Origin: Zygaena filipendulae
Taxonomy: Eukaryota; Arthropoda; Insecta; Lepidoptera; Zygaenidae
DNA length: 64,000 nt
Assembly (NCBI GenBank): GCA_907165275.2
Contig: CAJRBF020000006.1
Coordinates: forward strand, 434,001-498,000
Direction: 5' to 3'
A program made the translations under genes and the position numbers. Positions 1 to 11,418 of this stretch are shown here, in pieces (position 1 is the stretch's first letter; each line of letters starts with the position of its first letter). The notes beneath the pieces are model-generated. The model had not been told where the DNA came from. It made no database searches and saw only the letters and a list, made by a program, of their open reading frames with translations.

Positions 1-1006
1 AATTAAATATGATTTTTTTAATCACTCACATATAAGTGTGATATGCTGATATTTATATGTGAGTTCCAGTCTCAGTAGAAGGCGCGATCGAGAGAATTAG
101 TGGTTCTGCACTCTAAAGAAAAGAGTTCCCATCTCTGACTGTATCCTATAATTAATTATGATTTTTTTTTATTCTCAAACACATAAGTGTGATATGCTGA
201 TATTTTTATCTGAGTTCTGGTCTCATTGGGAGGTGTAGTCGAGAAAATTAGTGGTCCCACACTCTATCGAAAAGAGTTCCCATCTCTGTCTGTATCCTAT
301 AATTAAATATGATTTTTTTAATCTCAAACATACAAGTGTGATATGCTGATATTTTTATGTGAGTTCCGGTCTCAGTAGAAGGTGCGATCGAGAGAGTTAG
401 TGGTCCTGCACTCTAAAGAAAAGAGTTCCCATCTCTGACTGTATCCTATAATTAATTATGATTTTTTTTATTCTCAAACACAAGTGTGATATGCTGATAT
501 TTTTATGTGAGTGTCGGTCTCAGTAGAAGATGCAATCAAGAGAATTAGTGGTCTTGCACTCTATAGAAAAGAGTTTCCATCTCTGGCTGTATCCTACAAT
601 TAAATATGATTTTTTTAATCTCAAAAAATAAGTGCGATATGCTCATATTTTTATGTGAGTTCTCGTCTCAGTAGAAAGTGCGATCAAGAGAATTAGTGGT
701 CCTGCACTTTATAGAAAAGAGTTCCCATCTCTGTCTGTATCCTATAATTAAATATGATTTTTTTAATCTCAAACGTACAAGTGTGATATGCTGATATTTT
801 TATGTGAGTTCCGGTCTCAGTAGAAGGTGCGATCGAGAGAGTTAGTGGTCCTGCACTCTATAAAAAAGAGTTCCCATCTCTGTCTGTATCCTATAATTAA
901 ATATGATTTTTTTAATCTCAAACATACAAGTGTGATATGCTGATATTTTTATGTGAGTTCCGGTCTCAGTAGAAGGCGCGATCGAGAGAATTAGTGGTCT
1001 TGCACT
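1..1006. repeat. 149-bp tandem repeat array (satellite 2), about 6.8 copies
   Basis: The landmark GTATCCTATAATTAA recurs at about 141, 292, 441, 589, 737 and 886, so the period is 148-151 bp. Each unit also carries GTGATATGCTGATATTT, a GTCTCAGTAGAAGG-like block and AAGAGTTCCCATCTCTG. Copies differ by scattered substitutions and small indels. The left edge lies outside the window. The right edge is sharp at 1006/1007, where the 112-bp direct repeat begins. No coding potential is seen and the sequence is unrelated to the 546-bp satellite downstream. Confidence 0.93.
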
Positions 1007-1118
1007 TGTTAGATAAGGGGAGGTAATTTAAAACTCTAAGAACCTCTGGTAAAAACCTGAGTCGTAGCAGTTAAAATAAATAGCAGAAAATAAATGAAAT
1101 GACAAGATATTCAATTAA
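1007..1118 (-). repeat. 112-bp direct repeat, copy 1 (possible LTR fragment)
   Basis: This block begins TGTTAGATAAGGGG and is identical by eye to 6511-6622. It directly follows the 149-bp array. The second copy has a primer-binding-like motif next to its TG end when read on the minus strand, so these may be the outer parts of LTRs of a minus-strand element about 5.6 kb long. No gag-pol lies between them, and the right LTR would be truncated. The LTR reading is therefore an inference. Confidence 0.6.
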
Positions 1119-1839
1119 TGTTCCTTTATTCCTTGTTGGATTACTCTTTTAATTACTACCGCTTCGGAAAGTGTTATAGCTGTGGAGAAGAAGCGGCGGA
1201 AGAAACTCCATAGCAACACTATGTCTCAAACAATATAATATACAGGCTGTTGTTTTGTTCAGCAACGCGCGTAACGGAGGTAGTAATATAACTAATATGG
1301 GTTCTAAAAAAAATATAAAAAAAATATATTTTTTATAATTCGGAACATTATTTAAAAGAAAATCTCTGCACAAGATATCTAAAAATGTTTACATTAAATG
1401 GTAATTGGTAAAGCCTTAGCGCGTAGACTAGAGCTACGACATCGTTGATTCTACGCGCTACGAGCAGCTACATCGCGCGTCTCGTCTTCGTCGGTACCTA
1501 CCTACTATTGGGTGCGAACCCAATAGTAGGTAGGTACCTACTTTTGCACAAACGTTTTACCTATTTAGATCACGGTAAGTAAACAAAACATTTTAGACTC
1601 TCTTTCCCTCCATACTTTACTGGGCTTAGGACCGGCAAAGGAACTGAATAATTTAGAAATTATTAAATTAGAAATGACATTTTTATCCATTAAAATAATA
1701 TCCATTAAAGTTCTATGGCGCTGTTATTAAGTACCTTTGGCGTATTTAAAAAGGTGAACGAACTTATTTACAATCATTAAACGTGATTTACAAATTATTG
1801 ATTACACATAACACGAAGTCTTCTAAAAGTTTTTTTTAT
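1119..1839. other. AT-rich intergenic DNA with small inverted repeats
   Basis: No convincing gene is seen. The 74-codon open frame at 1149-1373 on the minus strand has no recognisable motif. An imperfect inverted repeat with AGCGCGTAG and CTACGCGCT arms lies near 1419-1459, and a strong hairpin at 1493-1538 is listed separately. Confidence 0.5.
1493..1538. repeat. Perfect 21-bp hairpin with GCGA loop
   Basis: The left arm, 1493-1513, starts GGTACCTACCTACTATTGGG. The exact reverse complement occupies 1518-1538. The loop is the four bases GCGA at 1514-1517. It may be a collapsed MITE or end-to-end transposon termini. No TSD or promoter context supports a transcription terminator. Confidence 0.9.
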
Positions 1840-2210
1840 TTACACTGATTTTACGTTAACGGTTAACCTAAGAATCTGTTCAAAATGTCTACCGCGTTGC
1901 GCGATGCACACAGAAGCACGACATCGCAAATTGTCTTTTAATCGCGATAAAACAGTTTCATTCTTCGTAATCACTTCTAAAGCGTTCAGTATCTCTTGTT
2001 TTAATGTGTCGGCGTATTCGTCATGACTCATGCGTACCACTTTACGTCACCCCACAAATAAAAGTCCAATTGAGTTAGATCGGGTGAACGTGGTGGCCAC
2101 GGTATGGGTCCACCTCTTCCTATCCAACGATCACCAAACTCCGATGTTAAATGGTCAATGCCAAAGCTTCGCCCAGCATCCCAGGTAGGTATTCGCGCGC
2201 GGCTGCGCAC
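1840..2210 (-). pseudogene. Remnant of a Tc1/mariner-type transposase, C-terminal part
   Basis: Two adjoining minus-strand frames (2210-2028 and 2040-1840) together resemble the C-terminus of insect mariner-like DDE transposases. The first contains GDRWIGRGGP and then WPPRSPDLTQLDFYLWGDVK; the PDLT-x-LDF-x-LWG block normally holds the last catalytic Asp of this superfamily. The second continues with a helical stretch ending in RGRHFEQIL, like the usual tail of these proteins. The frame changes near 2030-2040, the N-terminus and earlier catalytic residues are not recognisable, and no TIRs were found. It is a dead fragment. Family assignment rests on remembered motifs. Confidence 0.7.
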
Positions 2211-2464
2211 GAAAGTAGGTATTCAAGGACTGCATCTTGAACATTAACAGGGAGCCCAGATTGACCTCTAGGTACCTGTTGTGTGACGAGGTGTAGCGAA
2301 TGTTACCCATTCCCTGAGACTAAAAACATAGTCCTTATGGTGTAACGAGTTAAACTTGGACGAGTTGAAAACGTCGCACTCCACTCGGCCACACTATTCG
2401 CTTCATCTTCGCTATTACTAAATACTCAATAAATTTCACTATTGGTTAATCCTGCGAACGACCG

Positions 2465-2760
2465 AGCCATTTTAGCACAGAAACAACGCACGCGCAATAG
2501 CCGCGGCTGTGGGAGGCAGACTGGCTGGCGCCTGGCGCTGGCCGCTGGCGCTAGCGCCGGCGGGCGGGGGTGGCACATCGCCGCGCCCCCCGGCCCCCGC
2601 CGCCCGGCCGCCCCGCCGCATTCGCCCGCGTTCTCACCGAGGCGGGGTGTATGTAGGTACTATGTACGTAGGTACTATTGCATGCCGTATGATGCGCGCC
2701 GCGCGCGCGGTCAACGACCGGTAGCGTACGTAAATCGTAGGCTCGCCCGCTTGTATAAAC
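2465..2760. other. GC-rich, CpG-rich island in AT-rich DNA
   Basis: About 300 bp is dominated by C/G runs such as CCCCCCGGCCCCCGCCGCCC and GCGCGCCGCGCGCGCGG, between flanks rich in A and T. Open frames on both strands here are composition artefacts (Ala, Arg and Pro runs) with no motif. It could be a transposon 5' region or a transferred GC-rich fragment. Function unknown. Confidence 0.6.
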
Positions 2761-3400
2761 AAAATAAATAATTTTTTCGGATTTTCCTTGAAAAAATAAT
2801 TATTTTTTTTTATATTTTTTTTGACATCAGTATCGTTAGTACAACCACCTCTGTGACGGGCGTTGTTGACCAAAACAACAGCCTGTATAATTCCATCGCC
2901 TCGAAGCTATGGCATCGTAAAAAATATGTATTAAAAGAAATGAATCGCAAGTTATTGAAACAATAATTATGGGTTTTTGAAATAGAGTAAGTCTAGGTAC
3001 TTAACTTTCGATATCACTGATAACGCCGCCCGTGATGTCCACCAAACGACTCAGGATAACAATAGTACAATAATTATAATAATGTCGTAGTGTAGTCAGC
3101 AGGGGCTTTTATACTAAGATTCTCCCTCCAATTTCCACAACACATTTACACTTAACCAATCAGAAACAAGAGAATTACCCCGCCACAATAACATTGGGGC
3201 GGGTAGACTGAATAATAACAATTGGTATTCCTTGATAACTTTTAAATGTAAGGTAGTATGTACAAATACTAACAGCTCAAAGTAGGTAGGGACCAAACAA
3301 TACATTTTTAAATAATAATTAATCTATTCATTTAATAATAACCTATTACGGCCATACTGACATGTACTTCGCTCTCGAAGTACACTAAGAAATTCACAAA
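2761..3400. other. AT-rich DNA without recognisable features
   Basis: No gene, RNA or transposon end is recognised. The 63-codon minus frame at 3114-3305 has no motif and no homology that I recognise. Confidence 0.4.
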
Positions 3401-3478
3401 AAGCCTTGACATCCAATCTTACTCATCGCCCGGGTATTACAACAGGGATAAATATAATAATATTATATATACGAGTCG

Positions 3479-3745
3479 CTGCCAGTGGCATTCCTGGTAC
3501 AGGTATCAGGGTAGTGACTGACCAGCGGATAGATACTTATACTATAATACAAGACACTGGCCCTGGACATACTAGTCCTGCCACCCTCTGCCAGTGGCAT
3601 TCCTGGTACTAGCATCGGGGCAGTGCCTGATCAGCGGATAGATAAATACGAGACACTGGCCCTGGACATACTAGACCTGCCACCCGCTGCCAGTGGCATT
3701 CCTGGTACTAGCATCGGGGCAGTGCCTGAACAGCGGGTACATATA
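3479..3745. repeat. Minisatellite, about three copies of 99-109 bp
   Basis: GCCAGTGGCATTCCTGGTAC recurs at 3481, 3590 and 3689. Each copy continues with an AGCATCGGGGCAGTGCCTGA-like block, AGCGGATAGATA, ACACTGGCCCTGGACATACT and CTGCCACCC. The period shortens from 109 to 99 bp because of a deletion in the second copy. The 68-codon plus frame at 3406-3612 is a by-product of the repeat. Confidence 0.88.
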
Positions 3746-4399
3746 GATATATAACTTACTTCCGAGGCAGAAGATACCAGAGCGATTTACGCCTCCCAGA
3801 ATATAGAGGAACTAAATGTAAAAACAGTATAATATAGTGAAAAGCATTATCTATCTATCGAGGCTTTGTGTAAATTATTTGAAATATAACGATAAAAACG
3901 TTGCAAGTATCGAAAAAGTCAAGCCGACTATGTTTAATGGGGTACAGAAAATAACACAACACCTTTTATCTCGGGATTCCCAAAACTGTTAGTGTTATCA
4001 TAAAACATCGCAGTATGCTACTCATAATTTTCATCCTTTGTCATGTTGTCGAATCTAACAGTAATATCAAAATCTTATTAAAACATAATTTGTTCGGCCA
4101 ATCTGACTAGATTTTACTAGATGTTACGCAAGACAGTTTATAAACAATGTATTTACATCGATAAAACTTAAAAAAATATATTGCGGGTACCCACCCAGAT
4201 ACAATAATAAAATATGGTTCAACAATAGATAGAAGCATAGTCTTTATTACAATACGTGGGTATTTTGCCTAGTTGCTCCACTGACGTAACGAAGAATGAC
4301 ACGGACAAATGGCCCTGTCAACTAAACTATAATTATTGATCCGTCTTGCAGACCAATAAGCCTGATGTCGAACATATATAAGGGTTTTTTTTTGAGGTT
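3746..4399. other. AT-rich DNA without recognisable features
   Basis: Nothing with coding or RNA character is seen. The stretch ends where an RTE-like reverse transcriptase remnant becomes recognisable near 4415. Confidence 0.4.
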
Positions 4400-4414
4400 A
4401 TCCGTGACCGACTA

Positions 4415-5350
4415 AGCATAACACTAGATGAAAATCAACATATGGAACAAGCTGGTTTCAGGAAGAAATTTGCCACAGCAGATCATATACACACTAAAAC
4501 AGATTATAGGAAAATGTAACTATACTAAAGCCTTCGACAGCATCAGTCATGAATCTATCTGGGCAAGCCTACCCAATCAAGGAATCCCCATACTTTACAT
4601 AAAGATGATTCAAAACATAATATATTCTAATAGTAAGGCAAGAGTACAACTAGAAACGCTGGGGGATGTGATCCAAATAGAAAGAGGGTCAGACAAGGGA
4701 ATCCACTATCTCCTAAGTTGTTCTCTGCGGTGCTGGAAAATATATTCCAAAAATTAGAATGGGAACTTTATCGCTCACATATTGATGGAAGAACTAAGTC
4801 ATCTAAGATTCGCTGACGATATTGTCTTGTTCGAAGAAAACCTACAAAACTTAAAGAAAACGAGTGAAGACCTAAAGAAAGTGAGAAAATAGGATTGTTC
4901 GTAAACTTAACAAAACTGCTAACAAACCGTGAAAACCGAGAAATTAAAATGAACAATGATTCTCTCAGGTACATAAAAGAATACCTACGTAATCATTTCA
5001 CACTAAGACCAATCTACCAAATAAATAGAAAGACGAATAGTTAACAGTTGGAAAAGTACCTACTTTAAAAAAAAAAATAAACCAATCAAAATGGAGATAG
5101 ACGGGCTATATGATGCGAAGTAATCAAGAAGAGTGGAGTCAAATAGCAGCAGTAACAGACCGGTATCCTAGAGGTGGAAAAAGAAGAAGAGGAAGACAGT
5201 TTAAAAAAATGGAAAGATGAGATAAGACTAACAGCGGCTTTCAAACCGGAGAAGACTCGCTAGAGACAGGAAGCAGGGCCTATGCCAAGTGGTACACTGA
5301 GCTTAGAGATATCCTATTAGCACTAAGAAATCAAGAAAGCAAACGGTTCA
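4415..5350 (+). pseudogene. Degenerate RTE-like non-LTR reverse transcriptase remnant
   Basis: Pieces of one reverse transcriptase follow in the correct order but in shifting frames. They are a segment reading QAGFRKKFATADHIHT (about 4450-4500), TKAFDSISHESIW with the RT motif A aspartate (about 4520-4560), LSHLRFADDIVLFEEN with FADD in place of the usual YADD (about 4795-4845), and a basic tail PRGGKRRRGRQFKK (about 5170-5210), which resembles the C-terminal domain of RTE-type elements. Stops and frameshifts separate the pieces and no endonuclease domain is seen. The order of motifs makes chance unlikely. The clade call is an inference. Confidence 0.75.
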
Positions 5351-6490
5351 GGATAAAGGGAAATAAGCCTCAAATTGAAAAATTGTTACTACTCATGCCG
5401 CCCTTTGGGGCACGGTACGTTACTACCCGTACCCGAGTCCATCCGATAAACAATATGCAATTCACTTGTCGCACTGGCTGTTCTCAAATAGCTCAAAACA
5501 AAATAATCAAACTTCTTTTTCATTAGAACAGTTTCCAATTAGCCAGGTCACGACCCGGAACCGGGACATCAAACTAAATACCGGGTCGTAACATTCGTAA
5601 AATTTAGTGACTAAATAGGCGATACCAAAATATGTAGTAGATTTAATAAAAACATTTTTACTATTAATAATTTCATATTATTTTACCTAATGGAGCTCGG
5701 GTAGTATTAGGTGGGTCATGAAGGGGCAGTGTGAAAATTACTGGGCCATGGCAGAACAATGTTTGGGAAACATTGCATTAGAACTACCTAACTCCTGCTA
5801 CGACAGTGTACAAAGAGACGAAAATAATTTACTGAATACTGATAGGGAAAAATACCCAGATTACTAAAGGAAGTTAATAACCTTCATCTTCGGTACGGTA
5901 AATTACGGATAGAAAAACATACTAGATCAAAGTGCTCAGATATACAACAAACTTCCCAATGACATTAATTTGTGTTATTTGATGGGTATCTGCAATGACT
6001 ATCAAACCTTAAAAAGTGATACGCAATAGAACCTTTTTAAAACAGTTTCTCGTACCGCCCCCACCTTTGTGTTATGGTACTATTTTAGAATGAACACATT
6101 CTTCCTACTTATATATTCTCTAATTATTTATCAAAGTTTTTTTTTTTCGTATTTCTTAAATGAATCATAACACACTGTTTTAGCTCCGAAGTTGTAAATA
6201 AAAAATGAAACAAATTACTTAAACCGTAACCTATTTCGATTCTCCTAATACGGAAGAACTTTGATCACGTAGTTGTAAAAGAAATGATATAATAAATTAT
6301 TTCGAATTATTCACGTGTTTCCATCCGAAGTTGTGTCTGTTGATCGTGACGCTCCGCAGGGTCGAACGGTTGGCAGCAATGCAACAGCAACTCTGGATGG
6401 CGACTACTAGTAATCGCAACTCAGTTACAAAGCTATCTTCCTAAGATGTTTCTGAAAAAAAACGGTCAAACATACTGTATTACTAAAAAG
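5351..6490. other. AT-rich intergenic DNA without recognisable features
   Basis: No open frame of note, no tandem repeat and no clear transposon end up to the primer-binding-like motif at 6497-6510. Confidence 0.4.
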
Positions 6491-6496
6491 GTCTGG

Positions 6497-6510
6497 AATC
6501 CCACTTCTGA
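6497..6510 (-). promoter_or_regulatory. Possible LTR-retrotransposon primer-binding site
   Basis: On the minus strand this reads TCAGAAGTGGGATT, directly after a CA terminus (complement of the TG at 6511). The same 14 bases follow the CA end of the left LTR at 12368-12381. Position and sequence sharing suggest a primer-binding site. The tRNA is not identified. Confidence 0.5.
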
Positions 6511-6622
6511 TGTTAGATAAGGGGAGGTAATTTAAAACTCTAAGAACCTCTGGTAAAAACCTGAGTCGTAGCAGTTAAAATAAATAGCAGAAAATAAATG
6601 AAATGACAAGATATTCAATTAA
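6511..6622 (-). repeat. 112-bp direct repeat, copy 2 (possible truncated LTR)
   Basis: Identical by eye to 1007-1118. It ends abruptly at 6622/6623, where the 546-bp satellite begins in mid-unit (ACTAAAATACCTAGAGG). The junction marks the left border of the main satellite array. See the copy at 1007 for interpretation. Confidence 0.6.
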
Positions 6623-7884
6623 AACTAAAATACCTAGAGGAACATCCCCCGCGTCGATTGACACCCTCTGCACTCGATTCCGACCGCGGCGAAGCGAAAA
6701 AACGCCTAATTTTATTACGTCATCCGCAAATACCTACCCCCTCCGCGCACCCGAGGCTACCTAAGTAAACGCGTGTTCGAAGCGACAATCGATATTAATA
6801 TCAATAATATAACAAACTACGTCGCTTTTTTGGTGTTTTAGAACTGGTTTTCGCTGTTGTTTGTCTATCCGCAACCCCTAAACTCACCCCCGCATTAATA
6901 TTTAGGTAATTTTTAATATTTCATCGTCTTAGAAAAATCCGCATAGTGCCTAATTCAATTATTAATTCCGTTTTTTAAGTTATTTGGTTGTTTTTTATAA
7001 GTGTTTCGTTGCTGGTCCGGCGTTGTTTGACGCTCTTTTCGTTTTCGACACCCTTCCTGGCCGCATCGGCGCAGGAATTATCCAAATTTCTTGGATTTTT
7101 CGCTGTTGTTTGTCTATCCGCAACCCCTAAACTCACCCCCGCATATTTATTTATTAATATTTTGGTAATTTTTAATATTTCATCGACTTGGAAAAACCCG
7201 CATAGTAATTGAATTATTAATTCCGTTTTTTAAGTTATTTGGTTGTTTTTTATAAGTGTTTCGTTGCTGGTCCGGCGTTGTTTGACCCTCTTTTCGTTTT
7301 CGACACCCTTCCTGGCCGCATCGGCGCAGGAATTAACCAAATTTCTGGGATTTTCGCAAAAATTTTTACTTTTCTTCAAAATTTTACGCTTTCGGGAGGT
7401 TTGGCCGCAAAGTTTTTCCTATAAAATACCTAGAGGAACATCCCCCGCGTCGATTGACTTCCTCCGCACTCGGTTCCGACCGCGGAGAAGCGAAAAAACG
7501 TCAAATTTTATTACGTCATCCGCAAATACCTACCCCCTCCGCGCACCCGAGGCTACCTAAGTAAACGCGTGTTTGAAGCGACAATCCATATTAATATCAA
7601 TAAAATAACAAATTACTTGGTTTTTTTGGTGTTTTCGAACTGGTTTTCGCTATTGTTTGTCTATCCGCAACCCCTAAATTCACCCCCGCATATTTATTTA
7701 TTAATATTTTGGTAATTTTTAATATTTCATCAACTTAGAAAAATCCGCATAGTACCTAATTGAATTATTAATTCCGTTTTAAGTTATTTGGTTGTTTTTT
7801 AAAAGTGTTTCGTTGCTGGTCCGGCGTTGTTTAATGCTCTTTTCGGTTTCGATACCCTTCCTGGCCGCATCGGCGCAGGAATTA
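6623..7884 (+). repeat. Main satellite array, segment 1
   Basis: First visible stretch of the roughly 546-bp satellite. Landmarks used for every segment are GGTTGTTTTTTATAAGTG, GCCGCATCGGCGCAGG, AAATACCTAGAGGAACATC, CCGACCGCGG, GATATTAATATC and ACTCACCCCCGCATATTT. Unit starts lie at about 6986, 7238 and 7790. The unit from 6986 to 7238 is only 252 bp because the block between the CCAAATTTCT and TTTTCGCTGTTG landmarks is missing. Confidence 0.97.
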
Positions 7885-8543
7885 GACATAGACATAGACA
7901 TAGACATAACTTTATTTGGCATCACAAAATTTCTTAAAAATAATACATGCATCAAATTTAAAATGAATCGTATATAGTTTCCGTGATGCCAAAATGGACA
8001 CCGTCTCAGCATAATATGCTGTCGCATAAGGTGCGCCAGCGCTGGTTTTCAGCGGAGCCCATACGGCGCGGGGATGCGTCCGCGCGATGCCTGATCGTAT
8101 GTCTGCCCGCCAATTCAAATACATACACATTACATAGATAATATATATATAAATTATATAGATACATAATATATTATAGTGATTTATTGATAGTAAATAG
8201 AATAATAATAAAAATAACATATGATATAATAGGATAGTAAAAACATATATTCAGATAGCAATATTTATACATGATATTAAATAAGGAAACTATTCAAATA
8301 GTTTGGCCACCAATACTATACTCGTTTTTCTGCTGTATAAGAAGATAGACTTTTAGTTTGCTTTTAAAGCCATAAACTGATTTAAGCGCGCGTATTGGCG
8401 GAGGCAAGTTGTTCCAGCATTTGGTGGCCGCATAGGTATTTGAAGCTGCCGCGAAACGCAGCCGTGCGATGTTTCGGCACCTGCAGCACGCTGCTCACAG
8501 CTCGAGCATCCCGCCCCGTAAAGTCTCTACGCCATTTAATTTT
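7885..8543 (-). mobile_element. 5'-truncated CR1-like non-LTR retrotransposon, antisense
   Basis: It interrupts the satellite after GGAATTA and the satellite resumes at TTATCC. The left end is a hexanucleotide tail (four ACATAG copies) followed by ATAACTTTATTT, which on the minus strand is AATAAAGTTAT plus a microsatellite tail. The 3' UTR shares CTGAAAACCAGCGCTG and an ATTATGCTGAG-type block with the short retroposon at 17170-17344, so the two belong to related families. The right part encodes a reverse transcriptase C-terminus, listed separately. Confidence 0.8.
8294..8543 (-). pseudogene. C-terminal fragment of a CR1-like reverse transcriptase
   Basis: The minus strand encodes VPKHRTAAFRGSFKY, then after a one-base frame change WNNLPPPIRALKSVYGFK and a hydrophobic end, with a TGA at 8296-8294. 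The pattern (basic HRT stretch, WNxLP, then an FKxxLK-type helix) is typical of the extreme C-terminus of CR1-related non-LTR polyproteins. Everything upstream is lost by 5' truncation. The frameshift and the lack of RT core motifs make it non-functional. Confidence 0.72.
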
Positions 8544-10925
8544 TTATCCAAATTTCTGGGATTTTTGCAAAAATTTTTACTTTTCTTCAAAATTTTACGC
8601 TTTCGGGAGGTATGGCCGAAAAGTTTTTCCTATAAAATACCTAGAGGAACATCCCCCGCGTCGATTGACACCCTCCGCCCTCGATTCCGACCGCGGCGAA
8701 GCGAAAAAACGCCAAATTTTATTACGTCATCCGCAAATACCTACCCCCTCCGCGCACCCGAGGCTACCTAAGTAAACGCGTGTTTGAAGCGACAATCGAT
8801 ATTAATATCAATAAAATAACAAACTACGTCGCTTTTTTGGTGTTTTCAAACTGGTTTTCGCTGTTATTTGTCTATCCGCAACCCCTAAACTCACCCCCGC
8901 ATATTTATTTATTAATATTTTGGTAATTTTTAATATTTCATCGTCTTAGAAAAATCCGCATAGTGCCTAATTCAATTATTAATTCCGTTTTTTAAGTTAT
9001 TTGGTTGTTTTTTATAAGTGTTTCGTTAATGGTCCGGCGTTGTTTAACGCTCTTTTCGGTTTCGACACCCTTCCTGGCCGCATCGGCGCAGGAATTATCC
9101 AAATTTCTGGGATTTTTGCAAAATTTTTTACTTTTCTTCAAAATTTTACGCTTTCGGGAGGTATGGCCGAAAAGTTTTTCATATAAAATACCTAGAGGAA
9201 CATCCCCCGCGTCAATTGACACCCTCCGCCCTCGATTCCGACCGCGGCGAAGCGAAAAAACGCCAAATTTTATTACGTCATCCGCAAATACCTACCCCTT
9301 CCGCGCACCCGAGGCTACCTAAGTAAACGCGTGTTTGAAGCGACAATCGATATTAATATCAATAAAATAACAAACTACGTCGCTTTTTTGGTGTTTTCGA
9401 ACTGGTTTTCGCTGTTGTTTGTCTATCCGCAACCCCTAAACTCACCCCCGCATATTTATTTATTAATATTTTGGTAATTTTTAATATTTCATCGACTTGG
9501 AAAAACCCGCATAGTAATTGAATTATTAATTCCGTTTTTAAGTTATTTGGTTGTTTTTTATAAGTGTTTCGTTGCTGGTCCGGCGTTGTTTAACGCTCTT
9601 TTCAGTTTCGACACCCTTCCTGGCCGCATCGGCGCAGGAATTATCCAAATTTCTGGGATTTTTGCAAAAATTTTTACTTTTCTTCAAAATTTTACGCTTT
9701 CGGGAGGTATGGCCGAAAAGTTTTTCATATAAAATACCTAGAGGAACATCCCCCGCGTCGATTGACACCCTCCGCCCTCGATTCCGACCGCGGCGAAGCG
9801 AAAAAACGCCAAATTTTATTACGTCATCCGCAAATACCTACCCCCTCCGCGCACCCGACGCTACCTAAGTAAACGCGTGTTTGAAGCGACAATCGATATT
9901 AATATCAATAAAATAACAAACTACGTCGCTTTTTTGGTGTTTTCGAACTGGTTTTCGCTGTTGTTTGTCTATCCGCAACCCCTAAACTCACCCCCGCATA
10001 TTTATTTATTAATATTTTGGTAATTTTTAATATTTCATCGTCTTAGAAAAATCCGCATAGTGCCTAATTCAATTATTAATTCCGTTTTTTAAGTTATTTG
10101 GTTGTTTTTTATAAGTGTTTCGTTGCTGGTCCGGCGTTGTTTGACGCTCTTTTCGTTTTCGACACCCTTCCTGGCCGCATCGGCGCAGGAATTATCCAAA
10201 TTTCTGACATTTTCGCAAAAATTTTTACTTTTCTTCAAAATTTAACGCTTTCGGGAGGTTTGGTCGCAAAGTTTTTCCTATAAAATACCTAGAGGAATAT
10301 CCCCCGCATCGATTGACACCCTCCGCGCTCGATTCCGACCGCGGAGAAGCGAAAAAACGTCAAATTTAATTACGTCATCCGCAAATACCTACCCCCTCCG
10401 CGCACCCGACGCTACCTAAGTAAACGCGTGTTTGAAGCGACAATCGATATTAATATCAATAAAATAACAAACTACGTCGCTTTTTTGGTGTTTTCGAACT
10501 GGTTTTCGCTGTTGTTTGTCTATCCGCAACCCCTAAACTCACCCCCGCATATTTATTTATTAATATTTTGGTAATTTTTAATATTTCATCGACTTAGAAA
10601 AATCCGCATAGTAATTGAATTATTAATTCCGTTGTTTAAGTTATTTGGTTGTTTTTTATAAGTGTTTCGTTGCTGGTCCGGCGTTGTTTAACGCTCTTTT
10701 CGTTTTCGACACCCTTCCTGTTCGCATCCAAATTTCTGGGATTTTTGCAAAATTTTTCCTATAAAATACCTAGAGGAACATCCCCCGCGTCGATTGACTT
10801 CCTCCGCACTCGATTCCGACCGCGGAGAAGCGAAAAAACGCCAAATTTTATTACGTCATCCGCAAATACCTACCCCCTTCGCGCACCCGAGGCTACCTAA
10901 GTAAACGCGTGTTTGAAGCGACAAT
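8544..10925 (+). repeat. Main satellite array, segment 2
   Basis: Units start at about 9003, 9549, 10100 and 10647 (spacing 546-551 bp). The first, partial unit is long but carries GCTGTTATTTGTC, the variant otherwise seen in all 396-bp units, and may represent their progenitor lineage. The unit at 10647 has lost most of the block between CCTTCCTG and TTTTTCCTATAAAA. Confidence 0.97.
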
Positions 10926-11204
10926 AAATAAATAAATAAATAATAAATAAATAATCCATATCACAACACACAGATCTACTTGATCCCACAGTAAGCTATT
11001 ATTAGCTTGTGTCGTGGAAACCAAGCAAACGTGGTATAAACTACATAGAATTACTTATATATTATACTATAGATATATAAACATACCCAGACTGGAAAAT
11101 GGAACCCTGTGTCCATCACACAAAGTCCACCCCCACCGGGAATCGAACCCGGAACCCCTTGATTAGCGGGCAGGCATGGTGACCATTGCGCCAATCGGGT
11201 CGTC
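10926..11204 (-). mobile_element. tRNA-derived SINE, antisense, with (AAAT)n tail
   Basis: On the minus strand the head reads TGGCGCAATGGTCA (A-box-like) and, about 50 bases on, GGGTTCGATTCCCGG, a perfect B box with its T-stem. These are the internal RNA polymerase III promoter elements of tRNA-type SINEs. A unique body follows, ending in an AAAT-rich tail on the left side (10926-10952). It sits in the satellite directly after GAAGCGACAAT, the same position used by the insertions at 27386 and 54845. The TSD is very short (AT) or absent. Confidence 0.85.
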
Positions 11205-11316
11205 ATCGATATTAATATCAATAAAATAACAAACTACGTCGCTTTTTTGGTGTTTTCGAACTGGTTTTCGCTGTTGTTTGTCTATCCGCAACCCCTAAAC
11301 TCACCCCCGCATATTT
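11205..11316 (+). repeat. Main satellite array, segment 3
   Basis: Short satellite stretch from ATCGATATTAATATC to CCCGCATATTT, between the SINE and the TIR transposon. Confidence 0.95.
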
Positions 11317-11418
11317 GCACATAGATAAGCAATAGTGTGTTAACCTATACTGGAGAAATTTTGAGTAAATCTTGTTTTAAAATTATAGCGCCATTTTGTG
11401 TCAACATTTTTTTGTGTT

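Noticed and set aside
1..1006. CRISPR-like array
   Set aside because: The 149-bp units are contiguous tandem copies without unique spacers, in a eukaryotic context.
11145..11190. Possible tRNA gene on the minus strand
   Set aside because: It has A- and B-box-like sequences but is joined to a SINE body and tail; no complete cloverleaf was recognised.
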